Source of the DNA: Eonycteris spelaea
Lineage: Eukaryota > Chordata > Mammalia > Chiroptera > Pteropodidae
DNA: 64,000 bases
Direction of reading: 5' to 3'
NCBI GenBank assembly: GCA_003508835.1
Contig: PUFA01000066.1
Coordinates: 9,566,501-9,630,500 of the forward strand
The translations under genes were made by a program, and so were the position numbers. Position 1 is the first letter of the stretch; each line of letters begins with the position of its first letter. Below are positions 55,500 through 64,000 of the stretch, in pieces. The notes under the pieces were generated by a model, which made no database searches, was not told the DNA's origin, and saw nothing but the letters and a program-made list of their open reading frames with translations.

Positions 55500-56060
55500 G
55501 TGGAGCACTTTACTAACGCAGGGGGCTTGATATTTTAGGAAGGTTTTGAACTGTGTTCCGGTGACTTGCTCAGGCTTCGGCCAGCTAGTAATCTATTCCT
55601 AATACAGGCTTAATCCCGCAGACTTCAGATTTCGTAATTTGGGAAGGAACAAATGACCATTTTCATGGCGAGACGCCCTGTTTCATTCCTGAGACCCAAA
55701 GCCACATTCTAACCTTCTGTTGAGGTCCTTCCTGACTCTCTAAACTCAGGAAATCTGAAGACCTTAGGTATCGGGAAGATAATTTACATAGACATACTCC
55801 ATAATTCCTGTTCCTCACATATTTTATATTGCATCATTTACATATGCTTTAAATACCCAGTGAATTGTAATAAATGAGAACTCATAATAAAACTGGTAAT
55901 AAAATAGATTATTCAGGTAATGCTGTTTTATTACAGTCTCATTATGATTATATAATCCTTATTAAAATCAGGATCAAAGATGAATTTCTCACTGGAGGCG
56001 CTTCACAAGCACTTCAATAATTTCTATTTATTGCCCAGTCCCGGGGTGCGTATTGGCTTC
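55500..56060. other. AT-rich island, strong conserved non-coding candidate
   Basis: About 560 bp with AGCTAGTAATCTATTCC, AGATAATTTACATAGAC, ATTGCATCATTTACATATGC, GTAATAAAATAGATTATTC and TCTCATTATGATTATATAATCC. Its AT content contrasts sharply with GC-rich flanks. No transposon similarity found. Confidence 0.45.
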
Positions 56061-56844
56061 TGTCATTTCGTACAAACATGCTGTGACGTGACAAGGGGCT
56101 CGTCTGAGCTCGGTGGCCCCGTCCGAACGTCCGTCCTTCCTCCAGATTCTCTCAGGGTGAGAACCGTTCGCGGGGGGCGGGGGGGGGGGCAGGGAGGATA
56201 TGTTCCTAAGTGCTCCTTTTCGTGTTTAGCCATCACGAGCGGCCGTTTGCTCCCAAATGGCCCTTTTCTTAGAGTCTTATTCCGACCCCGTCCGGGTCCC
56301 TTGGAGTTGGTTGAAGCTGCACGTGACAGGCAGGTCAGGCGAGGCGGCACTGTGTGCTGGGACCCAAGCTGCTGAGTGCTGGCCCCGGGAAGGTCTGTGA
56401 GAACTGGACAAGAGTGACCGAGGAAGGGCACAGGGTCTCTGGTGACAGCGGGCAGTGGGACGGTGCCCCTGCAAAGGCTTCGCTGGATGCGTTTAATGTG
56501 GGAAGTGGACAGGCCCGTGTCACCAGCCCGTGGTTGGGGGACCCAGAGGGCAGGACTCAGTGGCCCACGTGCCTCATCCAAGATCCAGTGAAGGGGGCGG
56601 CCCTGCAGCTCCATCCCACAGGGAGAGACGGACATTACAGGCCTTGCAAGGGCGCTGTCCACTGCCTGGGGTGCTGAATACATAGTTGACATCATCGCCA
56701 TCAGGGCAGTCGGTGGCCGCAGTTATAATTCATTTACAGGCCCCCACACACGAGGGCCAAGGGAGAAATAGGACTGAATGAGCTCGGTGTCATGGGCCTT
56801 CACTGCCCACCGCTGCCTTCTGGGTGTGGGGACCCTGGACCCAG
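56061..56844. other. GC-rich non-coding stretch
   Basis: Contains a G-run block at 56,171-56,190. No feature recognised. Confidence 0.4.
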
Positions 56845-57010
56845 CCAGCTGTGTCTGAGGCCCAGCTCCAGAGCTCAGCAGCTGGGTGACACCATCCTGC
56901 CTTGGTTTCCCCATCTGTCCATGGGCACAGCACAGGGGTCTGCGTTAGGGCTGAATGAGTCCATGTTTGAGTGCTAGAGAGTCTGGCACATAACGACGGG
57001 TGTCGTTAAA
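56845..57010 (+). mobile_element. MIR SINE, near complete core and tail
   Basis: 'gcagctgggtgacaccatcc' then 'ttggtttccccatctgtcc', 'agggctgaatgagtccatg' and 'gagtctggcacataacgacg' follow MIR core-to-tail order (tgtgtgaccttgggc, cctcagtttcctcatctg, gaggattaaatgag, cctggcacatagtaagc). Confidence 0.88.
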
Positions 57011-59019
57011 ATGTTCACTAAATTGAAATGAACACATTTCCCTGCACGGGGCTCATGGGCCCCCCTTGGGGGCAGGGAGTTGGTCCCACCCACCGGAAGC
57101 CCAGGCACCTTCCGGTTCTCCCAGGGGTGGCGAGGGGGACGGCGAGGCAGTGTCGGCTGAGCCCTGGCTCGTGGGGATGGAGGATGAGCTCTGGGAGGAG
57201 GCAGGGAGGCCAGCCTTCAGCCTGGCTGTGGAGCCCAGCCTTCGCAGCCTCCGAATGCAGACGAGAGACTGGATGTGGCAACTCACATCTGCCAGCATCA
57301 GCTGGAGAAGCAGAATTTTAAAAGCAGGATTTAGATAAAACTGCTTATTAGTCGAGAGAGGATTATCCAGGATTTTGAAGTTTGTTCTTATCTTCCACAC
57401 TGCTCAAGTGTGGGAACTTGAGGGATTTCTGCCCCGGTTGGGGGTCTGCGGCTGTAGCAAGCACCAGACGACCTCGCAGAAGGGCCGCCTGCTGCGGGCC
57501 CTGAAGCTTTCTGCCATCCTAGGAGATGCTGATAACGCGGTGAGCAACATGCAACACGCAGACAAAGTGTGTCCTCTGTTCCCCCGGCCATGGGACGCCC
57601 TGTCCGCCAGCCAGGACCACTCGCCAAGAACACACTGCCCCCTCCAAATGCACGTCCGAGAGCCCCCACCTCCGGGCAGCGTGGTGCCCAAGTTCGGTCA
57701 CATGCACGTTGCTCCGTCTTAGACCTTCCGCAAGGCGCTCTGATGGGCCTGGTGCCCTGATGCACACGAGGACCAGGTGACGAAACGGAGACCCGGGGTC
57801 TGGGCCACGCTGCGAAGCGGAGCCCCGACCTCCGAGCTGCCACCCGTCCTGTCGAACTGGCTGTCTTTGGACAGATCTGCTTCACACAGCGCTGGGGAAA
57901 AGCCCACGCGGCAGCGGTCGAGTGGAAGCGTGGGCAAAGAGCAACTGGGAAACAGGAAGCGGAAACTAAACGGACAGAGAAACGCTCCGTCGTGGAGAAC
58001 TTGGATGAAAGCGAACCAAAGTGCCCGCGCGCCGATCTAATCAGAGGACGCCAGCGGTTTGCCGTGCGCTGAGAAGGCTCGGGGGCTCCTCTCGCAGAGA
58101 GCCCGTGGGGACGTTGGGGGCAGCTTGGAGATATTGACAGGTGTCCTTGTCTGTGGCGATGCCCGGGGGCATGTGGGGTGGGGGGGAGGCGGGACAGATG
58201 GCTCCAGGGTGCGGACCCACCCGGGGAGATTGTCCGAGAGAAGACAGCTCAGGGGAGGCACGGTCAGAGAGGTGGGGACAAGGAGGACCTCAGTGTCCCT
58301 GAGCCCAAGGTGGATTGAGTTTCGAGGAGGAGGGATTCATGGCAGCACCGCTGAGGACCCTCAGGGCACAGGGGTGAAGGGCAGGTCTGGGGGCTGCCAG
58401 CGGCGAGGCTGGGGGGGAGGGGCAGACACTCTGAGCCCCCCAGTCCACGGCCAGCCCTGGGCTGGCAGGCGAGCCCCCGCTTCCGCCGTCAAGAGGATGC
58501 ATGTCACCAAGAGGCCCTGCAGCAGGGGCAGCGTAGCCGACCGTGCCCTGACTCGGGGCCCTGTCGTCCCCGGCCTGCAAGGCCAGCTCTGTGCAGGGCC
58601 CCCGGGCAGCGCCTGGAGGCAGCGCAGCCGCGCCCCGCCTTCCTCTCCCGGGGGCTTCGTGTGCACCCCCACCAGCACCGCCACCTCTGCCGTGTGACTG
58701 AGCAGGCGTCTTGAAGGGCCGCGTGCTCCCCCACTTCAGGGGGGCGCAGGGTGAGCGCATGACCGCGGGCGTTGACCGTGGGGCGCGCGCTCTGCTCGGG
58801 CCAGGCCTGATGCCCCTCTGCGCTGGTCGAGAAGGGGCAGCGTTCAGCCTGCAGGACAGAAGCAGGGTGCTCTGGACGGCTCGCCCCACGTCTCCTTGGA
58901 GGGTTCCCAGCAGGGCTGTCGGGGACCCCTCCGCCTCCCGATCCCAGGCCCACACCTTGCCGTCCATCTGGGGAGGTATTTCTCGCTGTTCCGTCTGCTT
59001 TCCAGACAAGAATCCCCGC
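57011..59019. other. GC-rich non-coding stretch
   Basis: About 2 kb with no recognised repeat or exon. Frames of 212-239 codons on opposite strands overlap at 58,059-59,009 and lack domains. Confidence 0.42.
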
Positions 59020-59290
59020 CTTTTCCGTTTAGGGAGATAAATTAACTGAATGCTAACAAATTTGTTCTGTTAACATATTCAGCAGTAGGCAGGCGTGAGA
59101 TAATATAACTCAATTTCTATCTTAAGTCATTGTTTTAATCTCGCACTCGAATATTATTATTTAATTTGTACATCCAGCCGGAAACATTGATTTTCGGAGG
59201 CATTTATTCTGTGCATTATGTAAAATTCTATTTGCACTCTGCTATAGAAATATTGCTTTGTGGCTTAGAATACTACAGAGGTGTCCTGTG
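59020..59290. other. AT-rich island, candidate conserved non-coding element
   Basis: GGGAGATAAATTAACTG, GAATATTATTATTTAATTTG, GGCATTTATTCTGTGCATTATG and TAGAAATATTGC segments. No repeat match. Sharply bounded by GC-rich DNA. Confidence 0.42.
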
Positions 59291-59715
59291 TCTTCCTCCT
59301 CGCTTCCCACTTGCTCTGGCATCTCGTGCAGACAGGGCCGGAGTGACCCATGGGGACTGGACCGTGGGGCCGGGCAGGGCGGAGGGGAAGACTTGTCTGT
59401 GTCTGCTTGGTTTCCATGACGATGTGTGTGCTGCGTGCGCATTCTATAGTTACATAGTTGTGTAAAAGCACGCTCACGGACCTGGCCCATGGCTGGGCCC
59501 CCACAAGCACCTGCTTCGTGCAGACGAGGGAGGGAGGAGAGACTGAGGCTATGCTGAGGCTGAGCTATGCAGCTCAGGTCTGGAGCTGCAGGGGAGACCC
59601 GTCTGCTCTTGGTGGTCCGGTGACCTGGGTGCCCCAGCCCCAGTCAGGGGAGAGGGATGGAGTGTAGGCCTCCCAAATATCCCAGAGAGGCCTCTGGGCC
59701 CCACACCTCACCACC
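59291..59715. other. GC-rich non-coding stretch
   Basis: No feature recognised before the minisatellite. Confidence 0.35.
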
Positions 59716-59803
59716 CTGGCACACATCTGGTGCACATCTGGCACACACCTGATGCACACCTGGCGCACACCTGATGCACACCTGGCACACACCTGGCACA
59801 CAC
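59716..59803. repeat. 11-bp minisatellite, eight units
   Basis: Eight contiguous CTGGCACACAC-type units with CTGATGCACAC and CTGGCGCACAC variants that alternate in part, which suggests an older two-unit (22-bp) period. Confidence 0.96.
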
Positions 59804-62198
59804 TGGGAGGGGGTGACACACACTGGATGCTCAGCCACATGAGCCAGGAGTGAGTGAGGGAGGCGAGGGGGTGGACACTCTGCCCAGCTATGGCCCCCAC
59901 CCCCCAGTGTGCCTCCGCTCCTCGCCCCTCCGTGCAGACTCACACACAGAACCTCGGGGACAGACACGCCAGCCTTCTGCGGGGAGGCTGAAAGGGAGCC
60001 TGCCGAGGCACCCAACCCCAGCATCGGTCGGGGGTTCAGGACCCTTCACAAACGCTTACCAGGGTGTTCAGTGCACCCTATAAATCCCTGAGTGCCAACG
60101 GGGGTCACAGGGAGAGTCTCCTCCCGAGGAAGACCTTACGATGCCACAGTTATTGCAGATGACATTCACAGCTCCCCGAGTGGACCTGCCTGTCCTGCTC
60201 AGGCAGCAAGCACACGGGGGGCTGCGCGCCCCGCCCCCCAGCCCCAGACTCCGCAGCAGCGCACCCCCTCTTCTTCCCCCCCAACATGCCCCTCACAGCC
60301 TCAGAAGCAAACAGACAGGGGGAGGACAACCTGGACGGTCCCCGTGGCTACCCGAGGTAGCTCATTAACCCCCACGCCGCCCTCGAGCCCGGACCGCCGA
60401 GGAAAACCGTTTCTGGCTTTTCTGCCCCCCGCCCCCCATAATTAGCGAAGCGCCCCAGCCGTCGTCAATCCCATGCGTGCTCGCCTGGTCATCTCCGGGA
60501 CGTGGGGTTCTCGCGCGTGTGCCGCTAGGCTCTGGGGCTCGAGGCTGCACGTGTGTAGCTTAGCGTGTAAGAGCGTCAGTGAGACCGGACACACTGCGAG
60601 AATACGGGTGGGAAGGGGGACCCTCCAAACCGCGATGAGGCCCGGGCCGGGCCTGTGCGGCCGGGGCAGCCCGCCGCCCCCGCTCCCCGCCGCATCCTCC
60701 TCTGCCTGTCGCCACGCGGGCTTGTGCTGGCTGTGAGCGTGCCGCCGAGCGGTGTGCCTTTGAAAAAGTCCACGAAGCCCTGGAAAGGGCACGTGGCACC
60801 GCGAGCACCGGGGTGTCCCCCACGCGGGAGTGACAGATGCGCGTAGGTTTTTACTGAAATAGCTTCGTCCTGGGAAAGGGGACGTTCCCCACGTCCTGCC
60901 GTCCCCAGGAGCAGCCCTCGGACTGGGCTTCTCCCCACCCACATCTTTGCACTTTCCCTGTGTCACACACACGGAAAATTTATTAGATTTTTACGCGGAC
61001 TCACTGAAACGCGTGTGGATGACATCACGCCGCGGCACCCTGGCCCGGGCCGGCTTGACCGACGTGGTTTGGGCACCTGTCCCCGTTGGCGCCCCTCGGC
61101 GCAGCTGCGCGGGGGGAGAATGTGCCCCCCCGGGTGTGCCCTGTCCCCCAGGACACTGGCGGTGCCACCTTGTCCCGTCTGCTCCCTCAGGGCACCTGGG
61201 CGGTCCCCGAATGGCTCCTCAGAGTTAGGAGACCAGGAAGCACCTTGCTTTGGGCAGTGAAATGTGAGGGCACGGTGCATGTCACCCGATGTGCCTGTGG
61301 GGTGACCCGGGCCCCCTTTCTCCTGGGGCAATCCATCGAGTGTCCGCAGGACTGTGGGTCGGGGTGCCGAGACTCGGGGCCAGTGCCGCGGAGCAGCCCC
61401 CGGCCGGCCACGGTGCCTTCCGGCTGCGCGTCATCCTCAGCAGAGCAGTGATGCAGCTTGTGCGTGTCCGGGCCCGAGTGCTTAAGTCTCCCTGAGGCAT
61501 TAACCTGGGGGTCACAGGGCAGTGGCGTGGTCGGCTTTCCTGGCGTGGCCCGCCCCCCACCAAGGCGGCAGCAGCGGACACCCCGCCGGGGCATGGGGGT
61601 TCCCACCCAGCTCGCTGGAGACTCTGCCTGTCTGCCAGCGGACGAGTGCGAAGGCTTCATTTCAGAGTCCCCCTGTACACACGGCATGAGGGACGAGGCT
61701 CTGGAATGTTAGCGTTTCCCGTGACAATGAAAGTGACAGCCCTTTTCATGACCAAGGACGCGTACTCGGCATGACACTGGCAAACCGTCCGCGTTGGCTC
61801 AAGAGCAGAAAAGCCGGTCACCAGCTGGGGACGCTCTGGGGAGTGTGGGGAACCCTGGAGCGGGGCGTCTTAAAAGTGTGTCTCTGTGCCTTTGAATAAG
61901 ACGCTTGCGTCACAAAGGCCGTCGGCGAGGGCGTGTGCTTGTCATCGCCTGGTGGAAGCGGGCGGACACCGGCCCCTGTGTCTGACGGGACCCTACAGAC
62001 ATCTTCCGTGATTTGGAAAGGTGACATTCCTTTCTTTCGAGGGGGAGGGGCAGTTCTCAAACATCACACAGCCCTGCTAATTTCACAGCCTTAATAGGTT
62101 CCACTTGTCACTTACGACACTGCCAAACCCGGCAATAGTTTCCTGCTGATGTCAGTTATGACACGAGCAAAGAAACAGGGAAGGAGGAGCGAGATGCA
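59804..62198. other. GC-rich non-coding stretch
   Basis: About 2.4 kb with no recognised repeat family or exon. A small AT pocket lies at about 60,955-61,010. Confidence 0.42.
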
Positions 62199-62266
62199 GG
62201 CTGCCGGGCGAGCAGGGCCAGGCCTGTGGCCAGGGGCTGCCGTGGGCGAGCAGGGCCAGGCCACGG
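62199..62266. repeat. ~36-bp tandem duplication
   Basis: Two copies of GGCTGCCG(T)GGGCGAGCAGG followed by GCCAGGCC. Confidence 0.85.
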
Positions 62267-63339
62267 CACTCGCGCTCCGTGCTGGAGGCGCCCTGCCCTG
62301 CGCCCGGCCGTGTCAGACTGAAGCATGGGGACGGGCGGACGCCTCCCGGCCCCGGGACGTGCCACCTTCTCCCCGAAAGGGGCCGACCTGGGGACTGTCA
62401 CGCAGGGTGCCCGGCCTGGCTGGGCCTGGGGAACCCTTTGAAGACACGTGGATGACCCAGAGGGCGGCTGGAAACGCACACTTTATTACTGGTCGGATTC
62501 TGCAGGAGGTGACCCAGAGCCCAGGCAGGCCGCACCGCCGTCCGGCTCCTGCTTTTCCTGCCTGACGGGACGGCTGGGGTGGACGGCACCTCGCCCCGCC
62601 AGGAGGCGGCCTGCCTCACCCGCCGCTGTGGTCAGTGTCCACACGCCCCGGGGTCTCGCATGTCAGGGTCTTTAAAACCGGTTGGCTTGAGCCGGATCCA
62701 GCCCGGTGCACTCTGTGGTCAGCTGATGCTCTTATACCGTGACCTTGGGTGACGGGCTTCTCTCGTTTTGTGTTTCCAGTTTATCAGTGAGGGAACATAG
62801 GCCCGATGGAGGGAGGGCCCGCTCGGTCTGCCCGTGCACCCCAGTGGCCTGACCGGGGTGGCCCCCACTGGGCCCGCCTGTGCACCCTGGCGGCTTAGCG
62901 GGCTCCTCCGCCTCCAGGCGGCCTCAGGGCCCAGAGGCCCAGTCAGGTTCACGGGCGACGTGTTTGGGAAGGAGTCACCCTTTCTGTCTGGGCAGCAGGG
63001 TCGTCATGGGGCGGACAGCGTGAGGCCCGCTCCTCACTCACTTTCAAGGTCAGGAAACAATGAGTCACATGTGCAGTGGGTGTGTGACGGGGTCTGTTGG
63101 GACACCCATAATTAACAGCCAACGACTGGCTGCACCCGGCTTGCTGGGGCCGTAGGTCCCGGGGAGGGTCCCGGAGGGCTGAGGGTCAGGGGCTGGTGGC
63201 GGGGGTGGGGGCGGGGGCGGGGCGGCTTGTGCACACGTCCCCTGCACGGAAGGAGTGAGGGTCAGCCTGCCGGAGGGCGAATCACAAATCACGGGGAGGT
63301 CGAGGGTCCGGAGCTGATGCTTGTCTGAGGAGCTAAGCT
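62267..63339. other. GC-rich non-coding stretch with G-runs
   Basis: 63,195-63,225 is a G-rich block (GGCGGGGGTGGGGGCGGGGG) able to form a G-quadruplex. No other feature recognised. Confidence 0.42.
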
Positions 63340-63540
63340 GCCTCTCTCTTTACAGCTCTAGACTGTTTTAAAATTTAATTTTTTTAACTATCGAGCCGAG
63401 TTCTGGGGCAACGTTTTATTCAGATTGGTTGCATTTTAGTGGCTTAAAATGTCTATTAAAAAATTAAAGCATGTTTACAGAAATTTAAATTCTCAGAGCG
63501 TAGCCAATAAATTGCCTCTAAAAAGCACCCGTTTCAAGCC
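63340..63540. other. AT-rich island, candidate conserved non-coding element
   Basis: TTTTAAAATTTAATTTTTTTAAC, TTTTATTCAGATTGG, GTCTATTAAAAAATTAAAGC and AAATTTAAATTC segments within GC-rich flanks. No repeat match. Confidence 0.4.
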
Positions 63541-64000
63541 GTTCCAAGGAGGAAGTCAGAAATTAGCAGCTCCTGGTCACAGGGCCTCGGCAGCTTCCCA
63601 GAGCCGTTGACGGGCACATCGCGGCGTCTCTGCCTCCAGGAGGAAGTGCCACGGAAGCGGAGAGGGAGGAGGGAGGAGGGAGGAGCTGGAGCACCACAGG
63701 AACTGGCGGTGGTCGGGGCGTTGTCCTTACGCTCGTGGGTGAAGGCGGCTCGTCAGGGCCGGGAGTCAGGGAGGGTGCGGCGCTGAGGCTTGCGGGACGT
63801 GCGCCGTGGGTTCACACGGCCCCAGCGTTGCGGGGGCGGCGCGGGCAGGGGACCGAGGGAGCCCCAGAAGCCCGCGGCCCCCCGCCGTGCGGGCGAGCAC
63901 ACGGCGGGGCGGGAGCTTCCTGCACGAACCTTAGAACTCGCAGCTCCCGTCGTGGATCGAAGAGAATCTTTCGGTCCCTCACCTCGTCCTTTTCGTTGAA
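63541..64000. other. GC-rich stretch with a purine repeat
   Basis: 63,661-63,687 is an (AGGAGGG)n-type tract of three to four units. 63,780-63,930 is CpG-rich. No exon recognised, and the window ends here. Confidence 0.4.

Noticed and set aside
1..64000. Search for tRNA, rRNA, snRNA genes, CRISPR arrays, prokaryotic operons or telomere arrays
   Set aside because: No cloverleaf with intact A/B boxes outside degraded MIRs, no regularly spaced direct repeats with unique spacers, and no TTAGGG arrays were seen.

Overview
The window is nuclear DNA from a placental mammal. I can call no protein-coding gene with confidence. The evidence for the host is its stock of old interspersed repeats: MIR SINEs, an L2 tail, several LINE-1 (L1M-type) remnants, MER5A- and MER20-type hAT transposon fossils, and microsatellites. 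There is no Alu, rodent B1/B2, ruminant Bov-tA/BovB, carnivore tRNA-Lys SINE or equine ERE. This argues against those lineages or means the SINE density is low, and I do not name a species. The sequence is GC- and CpG-rich with many GC-rich minisatellites, a composition typical of subtelomeric or high-recombination mammalian DNA.

Layout. 1-5 kb holds a Z-DNA-prone tract, a 337-bp GGGGCC-type array, a MIR, and a (GATG)n array preceded by a short inverted (CATC)n arm. 6.2-7.5 kb is a minus-strand L1 3' end. 9.3-9.6 kb is a probable LTR remnant. 13.8-24 kb mixes AT-rich islands with two MER20 copies, an L1ME-type fragment, a 58-nt alternating purine-pyrimidine tract and a (GATGGT)n array. 29.9-30.2, 36.1-36.4, 37.4-37.8 and 42.8-43.6 kb are CpG-island-like. 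31.9-34.4 kb has a MIR, a hAT remnant and an L1 5' end that still shows an ORF1-like peptide. 39-42.2 kb has another MER20, a MIR, an L2 tail and an L1 fragment in inverted-plus-direct configuration. 51-52.2 kb has the fourth MER20, a 3-copy 41-bp minisatellite and an L1 3' tail. 59.7 kb has an 11-bp minisatellite. GC-rich sequence without recognisable features fills the rest.

Two patterns stand out. First, AT-rich blocks of about 200-800 bp, often with homeodomain-like TAATTA/ATTA motifs, lie in the GC-rich background. They look like conserved non-coding elements, as in gene deserts or long introns of developmental genes (inference). Second, 37,328-37,364 is a near-ideal recursive splice site: branchpoint, 21 uninterrupted pyrimidines, then AG directly followed by GTAAGT. 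It suggests that a long plus-strand intron could cross the window. No mobile defence system, CRISPR array, operon or other prokaryotic-type system is present. The long open frames are what GC-rich, stop-poor DNA gives by chance.
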